Below, piece by piece: positions 33,029 through 41,338 of a DNA stretch of 64,000 nucleotides (its first letter is position 1; the number at the start of each line of letters is the position of its first letter). Source of the DNA: an uncultured Ruminococcus sp. (GTDB lineage: Bacteria; Bacillota; Clostridia; Oscillospirales; Ruminococcaceae); contig CAMKMD010000001.1 in NCBI GenBank assembly GCA_946413815.1, positions 1 through 64,000 on the forward strand. The letters run 5' to 3'. Under the pieces are notes generated by a model. The model was not told where the DNA came from. It did no database searches and saw only the letters and a list, made by a program, of their open reading frames with translations. Both the position numbers and the translations under genes were made by a program.

Positions 33029-35890
33029 TTATACAGATACTGTCTCAAGATCGCCGACAGCTGCTATGGCATCAGGGCCGCCTGTTACGCAGACGCTGCC
33101 CTCTCTGCCCAACTTTCTGAGATCATCGCAGAGCGCAAGGAGATCCTCACGCTTGACGGAGAGCATATCCTGACGGAGCTTCACCTTGTCCTCGAAGGTC
33201 ATGCCGTAGTACCAGTTGGGCATCTCGCGCTGTATCACCTTCTGGGGAGATACAAGAGGATCAAGGGCCGCAACAGAGGATATGATGTACTTGTCGAGAT
33301 CCTCGCCGCTGCTGCACCATTCCTCAAGTGCATCCGCAAGCTCACCGTAAATGCCGAGAGTACGTGCGGGTGATGGGTCACGGTAGGAATAGCATGAAAC
33401 AGAGCCGCTTATGGTAGCCTTCATTCCGCTGCCGTAAGCACCGCCCTGTACACGGACTGTATTCCACAGGCAGTCAAGGCTCATGATCTGGGATGCGATC
33501 ATCATGGGTCCGTTTACCTCCGGCAGGAAGATGCCCTGGACCGCATAGGATACTCCCGAGGGAACGATGACGCCCATGCGCTCAGGAAGTGAAGAGGTGT
33601 ATACCGCACGGGGATCAACTGCGCTGCCCTCCGGGAAACCGAGAAGCGGCACTATATCCCTGTAGTTGTCACTGGTGACTGCCACCTTGAGGCGCTTCAT
33701 GCAGACAGCCTCGCTGAGTACAGAGGTGAGCTCCGAGCAGAACTCTCCGGCGAGTTCATCGAAGTTCTCTGCTATGCGGCGTGTCTCCTTCATCATGGTT
33801 ATGCCGTCAACAAGCTCGTTTGCGGCGCACTGTGCAGAGTAGTGGGAAAGAGTTGCAAGGAAGCCTATGGAATGGCCGGCAACGATAAGTCTCTGGCGGT
33901 CATCCTCCTGCTTCTGGAGAAGGAGGTTCTTTATAAGATCAGTACGTGTGAAATCGGTCTCTGTGAGTATCTCACGGATTATCTCTATTGCCTTTTCTGT
34001 CTCGCCGTCGAGAACGCTGCAGCTTACGCTGAGTATCGGGCGGCAATGCTCACGGTCACCCTTCCATGACACCACGGATACAGGGAAGCTGAGCGAACCG
34101 ATATGGGTCTTTATCAGCTTCTGAAGGTCTGCTACGCTGTGCTTTTTTGTCGGGAGATCCGCAAGGATCAGCGGGAGCAGCTTTACGTGGCAGAGAGTCT
34201 GCGGCGGGAGCTGTCCGAGGTCGAAATACAGGCTGAAATGGGTGATGCCGCTGCAGGGCACAGTAAAGTGCACTATCTCAGTCTCGCCGCTGTGCAGCAC
34301 CTCCGTATCCACACGTTCCGGCTCATCTGATATCTCGCTCAGTGAGAGTACGGGAAGAGTGCTCCTTGCCTCTTCGCTGTCGGGAGTCTCCTGCCAGCTG
34401 AGAAGTCTGCGGTGCTCCTCCCCGAGAGTGCGGAGCTCAGCCTCTGTCATTGCTCCTGTGCGGGCTTCAAGTCTGTTCTTCTCATCATCCGCATCACGGC
34501 GTCCCTGCTCCTTATCGGGTATCATGACGAGGGTGCAGAGTCCATCACGGCTGAAGAGGCTGCGGAGAAGAGTTTCAAATCCGCCGTTACCGACCATTTC
34601 ACGCAGCTGAACGAATACATCCGCCATATCGATATAAAGGAGGGGATCTCCGCCGTAGAGCAGGCTGTCGAGCACCCTGTTGCAGCGCTGGAGACCGCTG
34701 GGCTCATATACCAGGCGGAAATCGAATTCCATGCGGCTTATGTAGGAGAGAAGGAGCTCCTTGTCGAGTCCCTCCTCAAGGAGCTTATCAACGGTGGAGA
34801 ATATCAGTTCCTTGGCCTTATCGGTATCTTCCTCACGCATATTTCTAACAAGGACTGCGAAATAGCTCTGAAGGATGCCGAGTGTCGAGGAAGCAACTGT
34901 CTCCTGTCCGATACCTGCATCAAGGAGAGCCTTGGTGAGGGGGGATTCGTTGGTAGAAGTCAGGTAATCAGCCAGCACATCGGAGGCAAGAGCAGTCAGC
35001 CTGTCGCTGAACTTTCCGCTTATCCTGCCGAGTAGGAGGTTGGTGCGCTCGGTGATATCCTCGTCATCGCCTACGGCATATCTTACGGTATTGCTGCGTG
35101 ATACGGGCTCCTGATATACGAATTCAGGTATCTCCGGTCTCTCGCCGCAGCCTGTGATATAGCCGTTTATCATATCGAGAGTCTTCTCGAGGGGCACTGC
35201 GCCGTCAAGATAGAATATGGCATTGGAGGGATGGTAGAAGCGTCTCCAGGTATCGCAGAACTTCTCATAGGTCAGGTCGGGTATGTACTTCGGGTCGCCG
35301 CCTGATACAAAACGGTAGGAGGTATCAGGGAACATGAGCCTGTGGAGCTCTGTCTCGGCAAGATCATCAACATCCGCAAAAACACCCTTCATCTCGTTGA
35401 AAACTACACCTTTATATAAGGGGGCACCGTTCTCGTCATTTTCTATATGCCAGCCCTCCTGCATGAAGATGTTCTTCTCCGTAAGGATCCTGGGAGCGAA
35501 CACCGCATCGAGATAAACGCTGGTGAGGTTGAGATAGTCCTGCTCACTGCGGCTCGAGATCGGGTAGAGGGTCTTGTCATCGTAGGTCATGGCATTGAGG
35601 AAGGTATTGACGCTGCTCTTCATCAGATCGAGGAAGGGCTCCTTTACAGGGTACTTCGCCGAACCGCAGAGCACGCTGTGCTCGAGTATATGGAACACTC
35701 CGGTATCGTCCGAGGGGAGAGTCCTGAAAGCTACCGAGAAAAGCTTGTTGTTTATGCCGTTGTCAGCCCAGCAGAGCTGTGCGCCGGACTCCTTGTGGAG
35801 CATCTCCACGAATCTTCCCTCGCTGTTGGGAAGCTCTCTTATCCTTGTAACGGTAAAGCCGCTTATCACTTTGCCTGTATTCAAATCCAT
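33029..35890 (-). CDS. M16C (PreP/insulinase-type) metallopeptidase
   Basis: A 953-residue cytoplasmic zinc peptidase. The inverted zinc motif HxxEH is HILEH at 67-71, followed by the M16C signature SVLCGSAKYPVKEP, and the third ligand Glu is in FNEMKGVFAD about 75 residues later. The remaining two-thirds forms the non-catalytic half of the clamshell with GGAYGSGM near the C-terminus. PreP-like enzymes degrade short unstructured peptides; length is normal for the family. There is no signal peptide. GGAGG lies upstream of the ATG. It is a monocistronic unit with its own promoter and a perfect palindrome after the transcription start. Confidence 0.93.
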   Translation of the reverse strand: MDLNTGKVISGFTVTRIRELPNSEGRFVEMLHKESGAQLCWADNGINNKLFSVAFRTLPSDDTGVFHILEHSVLCGSAKYPVKEPFLDLMKSSVNTFLNAMTYDDKTLYPISSRSEQDYLNLTSVYLDAVFAPRILTEKNIFMQEGWHIENDENGAPLYKGVVFNEMKGVFADVDDLAETELHRLMFPDTSYRFVSGGDPKYIPDLTYEKFCDTWRRFYHPSNAIFYLDGAVPLEKTLDMINGYITGCGERPEIPEFVYQEPVSRSNTVRYAVGDDEDITERTNLLLGRISGKFSDRLTALASDVLADYLTSTNESPLTKALLDAGIGQETVASSTLGILQSYFAVLVRNMREEDTDKAKELIFSTVDKLLEEGLDKELLLSYISRMEFDFRLVYEPSGLQRCNRVLDSLLYGGDPLLYIDMADVFVQLREMVGNGGFETLLRSLFSRDGLCTLVMIPDKEQGRRDADDEKNRLEARTGAMTEAELRTLGEEHRRLLSWQETPDSEEARSTLPVLSLSEISDEPERVDTEVLHSGETEIVHFTVPCSGITHFSLYFDLGQLPPQTLCHVKLLPLILADLPTKKHSVADLQKLIKTHIGSLSFPVSVVSWKGDREHCRPILSVSCSVLDGETEKAIEIIREILTETDFTRTDLIKNLLLQKQEDDRQRLIVAGHSIGFLATLSHYSAQCAANELVDGITMMKETRRIAENFDELAGEFCSELTSVLSEAVCMKRLKVAVTSDNYRDIVPLLGFPEGSAVDPRAVYTSSLPERMGVIVPSGVSYAVQGIFLPEVNGPMMIASQIMSLDCLWNTVRVQGGAYGSGMKATISGSVSCYSYRDPSPARTLGIYGELADALEEWCSSGEDLDKYIISSVAALDPLVSPQKVIQREMPNWYYGMTFEDKVKLRQDMLSVKREDLLALCDDLRKLGREGSVCVTGGPDAIAAVGDLETVSV

Positions 35891-35917
35891 ATATAGAATC
35901 CTCCTGAGTTTACTTGT

Positions 35918-35934
35918 GCTGTCACTGTGACAGC
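35918..35934. promoter_or_regulatory. Perfect 17-bp palindrome, candidate operator
   Basis: GCTGTCAC-T-GTGACAGC lies between the -10 box (35947) and the M16 ribosome site, at about +6 to +22. Position and perfection suggest a repressor site. Confidence 0.55.
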
Positions 35935-35946
35935 GTTTACTTATTT

Positions 35947-35975
35947 ATTATATCATTCCGGCAGGTTTATGTCAA
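35947..35975 (-). promoter_or_regulatory. Consensus promoter of the M16 peptidase gene
   Basis: TTGACA (35975-35970), 17 bp, TATAAT (35952-35947). The -35 box and spacer lie inside the last codons and stop of the upstream regulator gene. Confidence 0.85.
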
Positions 35976-38145
35976 TTGATTTGTTGGTCCTGTACTCCGT
36001 AGGGGTCACCGAGAATGACTTCTTGAACTGCTTCATGAAATAGCCGTCTGCGCTGTAGCCGCACTGCGCCGCTATCTCGGCTACGGAGAGCCCGGTCTCA
36101 CGAAGGAGGCGTCTGGCCTTTTCCATGCGGAAATCTATAAGCTCGTCTATGACGCTCCGGCCGAAAAAGGCACGGTAATTCTTCTGCAGGGTGCTCTTGC
36201 TTATTTTCAGTCCGGCGCAGATATCCTCAGTTTTCCACGGTCTTTCCGGCTCCCTCTCCATATCGCTGCGCAGTCCGGAAAGCCGCTCAAAAAGGTCTTC
36301 TGTTCCCGCATTGCGCCCCCGGTATGTCATTACAGGATTCAGCGCCGCCGCAGCTATTAAATCATATACCTCGTCATCGCCGGATATTCTCTCAGGCAGG
36401 AAGACACACTCGCCGAAGGTAAAGCCCGCAGGGACTGAATGTGAGGAGCGCACGCTTCTTCGCAGCTCTCCGAACACCTCCGCCGCACGCTGTTCACTGT
36501 CAAGGACGAGCCCGAAGCTGCCGGCCGAGAGTGCACAGCAGAACTCCCCCACACGGATAAGCTCTGAAAGCCTTCCTGCAAGGCCGCGGAGCATACTTGC
36601 CGTGCCGCTGCCGCCGTACCTTTCATAGAGCTGATGAAGTCCGGTGACCTCGCAGCAGACCATAAGAAGCTGCCGACCCTGCCCGCGGCTGCGGATATAC
36701 TCGGTGAGCGCGGCAGCATCGGGAAGTCCGGTGAGGCTGTCTGTGCGGCCCGGAGTCGCCGTGTCCCCCTTCCGGAGAAGCAGGCGGTCGAGAGCGAAGG
36801 AAAGACTGCTGATGAACTGCCTGTAGCAGTCATCGAAGCCGTACTGCTCCTTTCCGAAGGAGAGGGCGGCAAGTCCGAAGAACCTTTCCTCTGCGTGAAG
36901 AGGGCTTATGTAGTATGCGGCGGGCTTGTCCGTATCCGGGCTGAAAAGCCGCCCGACTTCATCCGCCGGGAATGCTTCCCCGCCTGCGGTAAAGGCTCTC
37001 CCCGCATTCTTCCGGAAAACCGGACGGAGCATGGTATCACGGGTGAGGGTCAGTTCTCCGCCCTCACAGTATCCCTTCGTCAGAAAGATGCCGAGGTGCT
37101 TCATACGGTATATAAAATAGGTGTAGTTGTCAGCACGCCTGAGGAGGTCCTCCGTATCAGCTGCGGCAGTCAGGCTGAAAAGCATATCAGAGTTCTTCAT
37201 CTCCTCGCGGAACCGCCCGCTCACCTGCTCACGCCGCCGCTCCCTGCCGCGTAAGGAGTCAAGGCGCGAGCAGCCGCAGGATGTGCCCTGTACGAAACAG
37301 CTGCCGCTGCCGGAGACCCTTTTGCTCGCTCTTCCGGTAATGTAGCGGTAGATCCGTCGCATACAGTCCGCCCCGAGACGGACGTTGTCCCGGCGGCAGG
37401 TGGTCAGAACAACAGGCAGCCGCCTGCTGTACTCGATGCCGTCATAGCCCGTAACGGCTATGTCATCCGGCACACGTATCCCCGCCTTTTCAAGCTCCTC
37501 GATAAGTGTACAGGCCATGATATCGTTACCGCAGACTACAGCCTCCGGCATTGCAAGCTCTCCGGATATGATGCGGCGGGCAAGCTCAGCGGGAGCCTCT
37601 TTCCAGAAATCGCCGTAGCTGTATCGGTCAGCGCCGCAGGGCAGGCCGTGCTCACGCATGGAGCGGAGATAGCCTTTAAGCCTCTCCTCCGACTGGAACT
37701 GCCCCTTAACACCCGTAAGGCAGTAGATATCCCGGCAGCCGTGTACCTCGATAAGATGGTCTACGATCGACCTGAAGCTGTCGGAATCATCAGAGCGTGT
37801 AGAATCGAAGGCCTCCGCTTCAGAGCCGTCAGCCACCATCACAAAGCGGTTGGTGTTCCTCAGGAGAGCCTCTGTGCTGCTAATAAGTGAGCTGTCCATC
37901 TCAGAGGAGGAGCGGCAGTAGATATAGCCGTCAAAGGCCGGAGAGAGAATAAGGTCATATATCCGTTTTTCTGCCTCACGGTGTCTGGTCTTTTCGGGCG
38001 GAGTAAAGGAGCACAGGGAGGTCAGCACCGCAACATCGCAGCCGCAAACCTCCGCCTGTCTGATTATGCCGTTCACTGTACGGGAGGACGGTCTGTCCCG
38101 TGAGCAGTCGGCAGCTATCACGCAGATGAGCGGTCTTTTCTTCAT
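35953..38145 (-). CDS. Hybrid regulator: LacI-type sensor, GGDEF-like domain, AraC HTH
   Basis: A 730-residue cytoplasmic regulator. Residues about 1-285 form a periplasmic-binding-protein-like ligand domain of the LacI/GalR type (VCGNDIMACTLIEELEKAG, DDIAVTGYDGIEYSRRLPVVLTT) without the usual N-terminal LacI HTH. A GAF-like middle (about 310-460) leads to a degenerate GGDEF-like domain starting DSLTGLPDAAAL, which lacks GG[DE]EF. The C-terminus is an AraC HTH pair (about 620-725, IAAQCGYSADGYFMKQFKKSF). It probably senses a sugar and activates neighbouring enzymes. It is divergent from the PL11 gene and is a full-length paralogue of the protein at 43434-45617. GGAGGG precedes the ATG. Confidence 0.85.
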   Translation of the reverse strand: MKKRPLICVIAADCSRDRPSSRTVNGIIRQAEVCGCDVAVLTSLCSFTPPEKTRHREAEKRIYDLILSPAFDGYIYCRSSSEMDSSLISSTEALLRNTNRFVMVADGSEAEAFDSTRSDDSDSFRSIVDHLIEVHGCRDIYCLTGVKGQFQSEERLKGYLRSMREHGLPCGADRYSYGDFWKEAPAELARRIISGELAMPEAVVCGNDIMACTLIEELEKAGIRVPDDIAVTGYDGIEYSRRLPVVLTTCRRDNVRLGADCMRRIYRYITGRASKRVSGSGSCFVQGTSCGCSRLDSLRGRERRREQVSGRFREEMKNSDMLFSLTAAADTEDLLRRADNYTYFIYRMKHLGIFLTKGYCEGGELTLTRDTMLRPVFRKNAGRAFTAGGEAFPADEVGRLFSPDTDKPAAYYISPLHAEERFFGLAALSFGKEQYGFDDCYRQFISSLSFALDRLLLRKGDTATPGRTDSLTGLPDAAALTEYIRSRGQGRQLLMVCCEVTGLHQLYERYGGSGTASMLRGLAGRLSELIRVGEFCCALSAGSFGLVLDSEQRAAEVFGELRRSVRSSHSVPAGFTFGECVFLPERISGDDEVYDLIAAAALNPVMTYRGRNAGTEDLFERLSGLRSDMEREPERPWKTEDICAGLKISKSTLQKNYRAFFGRSVIDELIDFRMEKARRLLRETGLSVAEIAAQCGYSADGYFMKQFKKSFSVTPTEYRTNKSIDINLPE

Positions 38146-38200
38146 TGTATCCCTCCTGTCATGTGTCTGTCACGAGCCGTTTATTTCTTCTTACTGTATT

Positions 38201-38229
38201 ATTGTATCACAAGATGAAGAGTTTTTCAA
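38201..38229 (-). promoter_or_regulatory. Promoter of the hybrid regulator
   Basis: TTGAAA (38229-38224), 17 bp, TACAAT (38206-38201) on the minus strand. Confidence 0.7.
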
Positions 38230-38232
38230 CGC

Positions 38233-38266
38233 TTTTTTACACCATCCTTCACGAATGTGTAAAAAA
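38233..38266. promoter_or_regulatory. Inverted repeat in the divergent control region
   Basis: TTTTTTACAC and GTGTAAAAAA are perfect 10-bp arms 14 bases apart, between the two divergent promoters. It is a candidate binding site for the adjacent regulator, controlling both directions. Confidence 0.5.
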
Positions 38267-38293
38267 ATCAATTGAAAATGATACAATAAATCA

Positions 38294-38322
38294 TTGAAAA
38301 TTTGTGAATAATACTGTATAAT
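38294..38322 (+). promoter_or_regulatory. Promoter of the PL11 lyase gene
   Basis: TTGAAA (38294-38299), 17 bp, TATAAT (38317-38322), about 75 bases before the ATG. Confidence 0.75.
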
Positions 38323-38397
38323 ATTATCAGAGACCGGATGAGATGTCCTCAGATCCTCATACGTCAGAAGAAAAAACTATCACAGGGGGAATTACCT

Positions 38398-41085
38398 ATG
38401 AAGAGTAAAACAAGAAGGCTGACAGCGGCGGCGCTCTCTATCGCCGTAGGCACCGCTTCAGCTGCAGGCACCGGCGCTGTCGCTGATGCCGCTTACGGAA
38501 ACGGCGGCAACGGTACAGCAATCATGGAATACCTCAACAGAGGTATCTATGCAGTACGTTCAGGAAACGGTATGTTCATAAGCTGGCGCTTCAACGCCAA
38601 TGATGATGACAACGCAGAATTCAGGCTCTACCGCGACGGCGAACTGATATATACCAGTGACGCCGGCAAGGCCACCTGCTTCTACGACGGCTCAGGAAGC
38701 CCGCAGTCATCCTACAAGGTAGAAACTCTCAGGAACGGCTCAGTAATCTCAACTGAGAACTGCAGTATCGCCTCAGGTGCAAACTACTTTGACATCCCGC
38801 TCAGAAAGCCCTCCGGCAACTATATGCCGAATGACTGCTGTGTCGGTGATATTGACGGTGACGGACAGTACGAGATCTTCCTGAAATGGGATCCGGCCAA
38901 TTCACAGGATAACTCCAAGGCCGGAGTTACCGATAACGTGTATATCGACTGCTATACCCTCACAGGAAATCAGCTCTGGCGCATAGACCTCGGCAGGAAT
39001 ATCCGTGCAGGACAGCATTACACTCAGATGTGTGTCGCAGACTTCGACTGTGACGGCAAGGCAGAGCTAATCACCAAGACCGGTGACGGCACAAAGGACG
39101 GCGCCGGCAATACCATAGGCGACGGAAGCAAGGTATACATCAACGGCGACGGATACGTTCTCTCAGGTCCGGAGTATCTCACCCTCTTTGAAGGCGCTAC
39201 CGGAAGAGCCCTTGATACCATCGACTTCCCTGTAGCAAGAGGAAACGTTGCTGACTGGGGCGACAAGTACGGAAACCGTGTTGACCGCTTCAACAGCGCA
39301 ATAGCTTACCTTGACGGCGTTCATCCCTCGGCTGTATACGGCAGAGGATACTACACCCGCCTTACCCTCTCCGCCGTGGATGTACGTGACGGAAAGCTGG
39401 TCAAGCGCTGGGTATATGACACCGGAAACAATTCCTCCGATCCCGGATACGGCAACGGAAACCATAATGTTATGGTGGCCGACGTCGATGATGACGGCAA
39501 GCAGGAGATCTGTATGGGCGCCTCCATGATAGATGACAACGGCAAGCTGCTCTGGTCCACAAGACAGGGCCACGGCGATGCCATGCACCTCGGAGACCTG
39601 GATCCCGACAGAACCGGCCTTGAGCTCTGGCTCTGCCACGAATCAGGCAACTACGGTGTATCCCTCGTCGATGCAAAGAACGGAAGTATCATCTTCCACA
39701 AGGACGGCGACAAGGATACCGGCCGCTGCTGCGCAGACAACGTCTTCGCAGGCAACAGGGGCGGCGAGTTCTGGGGCGCACGTCCGGCAAATACAGTCAT
39801 GGATTCAAAGGGCAACACTATAAATATGAAGTCCACCTCCATGAACTTCCTTATCCACTGGGACGGCGACCTTGAGCGTGAGCTTCTTGACGGCACTACG
39901 ATCTCAGACGTGAACAACAGCGGTTCTTCCACAGCTATACTCCAGGCAGAAGGATGCGTATCCAACAACAGCACAAAGGCTGTTCCCTGTCTCACAGGTG
40001 ATATCCTCGGTGACTGGCGTGAGGAGCTCGTTCTCTCCACCTCCGACGGAAATGCACTGCGTGTATGGTGTACAAATACTCCCACTGACTACCGCATCAC
40101 GACCCTGATGCACGATATGCAGTACCGTATGCAGAACGGCTGTCAGCAGTCAAGCTACAACCAGCCGCCTCATACGAGCTTCTTCCTCGGTACAGGCTTC
40201 GATCTCCCGGCAAGACCGGCCGTAGCCCTCAACGGAGGACCTCAGGAGCCCGTCAACGGCAGATACGTCAAGGATCTTCAGATCATCGATACCTCTAACC
40301 GCACCGCATGGCAGCTCGCTGAATCCAATTCATCCGGCGGCGCTGTATACGGCGACAGAGACTTCACTTACACCTCTCTCCCGCAGTACCTTGATGGCAG
40401 CGAGTACATCCGGACAGCCTGCAACTCCAAGAACAGCTCCGGCGACCTCGCTCAGTTCACAGCCGGAGAGGATATAACCGTATACGCTCTCGTGGACAAG
40501 CGTGAGGAAGAGGCAAACAGTGTTCCCGGCTGGCTATCCTCCTGGGAAAGAACAGGCGATGAAGCTCAGATCAGCAATGATGTTGTATTCGTTGCATACA
40601 AGAAGAACTTCAGTGAGGGAGATACCGTACTCCTCGGCAACAACGGCATGACAGGAAATGTTGTCAACTACACCGTATTCGTTAAGGCAGCAGAGCCTGC
40701 ACCCACCGAGCCGCCTACGGATGCTCCTACCGATCCGCCTACAGAGCCCCCCACGGCTCCTCCGACAGATCCGCCCACGGATGCTCCTACAGACGCTCCC
40801 ACGGATGCTCCCACGGATGCTCCCACGGATGCTCCCACAGATCCTCCCACATCCGGAAACGTTATGTACGGCGATGCAAACTGCGACGGCAGGATCAATG
40901 TTGCTGATGCAGTAGCCATCCTCCAGTATATCGCAAATCAGTCCAAATACCCGCTCACACCTGAAGGTCTCAACAACGCCGATGTTTACAGCAGAGGCGA
41001 CGGAATAACAGGTTCAGACGCTATATCCATCCAGAAAATGGATGCCGGCGTATTAAAGAGCCTGCCCGAATCATACCAGCAGTAA
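38398..41085 (+). CDS. Rhamnogalacturonan lyase (PL11) with dockerin
   Basis: The start is the ATG at 38398 (GGGGG eight bases upstream); upstream in-frame codons lack a ribosome site. The 895-residue secreted enzyme has a signal peptide (about 1-32), an N-terminal beta domain (MEYLNRGIYAVRSGNGMFIS) and an eight-bladed propeller with repeated Ca-binding D-x-D-x-DG turns (DIDGDGQYEIF, DFDCDGKAELI, DVDDDGKQEI), as in YesW/YesX lyases of family PL11, which cleave the pectin rhamnogalacturonan I backbone. A Thr/Pro linker of PTDA/PTDP repeats (about 790-830) leads to a C-terminal dockerin (DANCDGRINVAD and a second, altered loop). It is divergent from the hybrid regulator. Confidence 0.92.
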   Translation: MKSKTRRLTAAALSIAVGTASAAGTGAVADAAYGNGGNGTAIMEYLNRGIYAVRSGNGMFISWRFNANDDDNAEFRLYRDGELIYTSDAGKATCFYDGSGSPQSSYKVETLRNGSVISTENCSIASGANYFDIPLRKPSGNYMPNDCCVGDIDGDGQYEIFLKWDPANSQDNSKAGVTDNVYIDCYTLTGNQLWRIDLGRNIRAGQHYTQMCVADFDCDGKAELITKTGDGTKDGAGNTIGDGSKVYINGDGYVLSGPEYLTLFEGATGRALDTIDFPVARGNVADWGDKYGNRVDRFNSAIAYLDGVHPSAVYGRGYYTRLTLSAVDVRDGKLVKRWVYDTGNNSSDPGYGNGNHNVMVADVDDDGKQEICMGASMIDDNGKLLWSTRQGHGDAMHLGDLDPDRTGLELWLCHESGNYGVSLVDAKNGSIIFHKDGDKDTGRCCADNVFAGNRGGEFWGARPANTVMDSKGNTINMKSTSMNFLIHWDGDLERELLDGTTISDVNNSGSSTAILQAEGCVSNNSTKAVPCLTGDILGDWREELVLSTSDGNALRVWCTNTPTDYRITTLMHDMQYRMQNGCQQSSYNQPPHTSFFLGTGFDLPARPAVALNGGPQEPVNGRYVKDLQIIDTSNRTAWQLAESNSSGGAVYGDRDFTYTSLPQYLDGSEYIRTACNSKNSSGDLAQFTAGEDITVYALVDKREEEANSVPGWLSSWERTGDEAQISNDVVFVAYKKNFSEGDTVLLGNNGMTGNVVNYTVFVKAAEPAPTEPPTDAPTDPPTEPPTAPPTDPPTDAPTDAPTDAPTDAPTDAPTDPPTSGNVMYGDANCDGRINVADAVAILQYIANQSKYPLTPEGLNNADVYSRGDGITGSDAISIQKMDAGVLKSLPESYQQ
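40713..40851 (+). repeat. 12-bp coding tandem repeat (PTDA linker)
   Basis: Repeated units of CCCACGGATGCT-type sequence code for the P-T-D-A/P linker of the PL11 protein. At least four near-identical units are adjacent around 40785-40840, so copy number may vary between strains. Confidence 0.75.
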
Positions 41086-41096
41086 GAGCTTACCAT

Positions 41097-41130
41097 CTGC
41101 CGCCTCTGTGATACTGAGGCGGCAGTTTTT
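41097..41130 (+). terminator. Terminator of the PL11 gene
   Basis: CTGCCGCCTC/GAGGCGGCAG 10-bp stem followed by TTTTT. Confidence 0.9.
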
Positions 41131-41244
41131 CATGTGTTCAGCAGATTTGTGCTATCGTATGCCGCTAAGTACTACTTTCATGATTTTTGCTGCCGCAAAA
41201 TAATACAATGATTATCAAACTAATACTATTATGCACAGATAGTA

Positions 41245-41273
41245 TTGACAATCCCTGTAAATAATGCTAAAAT
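41245..41273 (+). promoter_or_regulatory. Promoter of the GH5 gene
   Basis: TTGACA (41245-41250), 17 bp, TAAAAT (41268-41273), about 65 bases before the ATG. Confidence 0.8.
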
Positions 41274-41338
41274 AAACATAAGAGGATATGTTTAAGAAAT
41301 CTTAACAAAATACCATATCCTGAGAGGGGAAATCAATT

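Noticed and set aside
40668-40919. Minus-strand 83-codon frame rich in Gly-Ala-Ser-Val repeats
   Set aside because: It is the antisense of the PL11 PTDA linker; the repeat DNA makes open frames on both strands.
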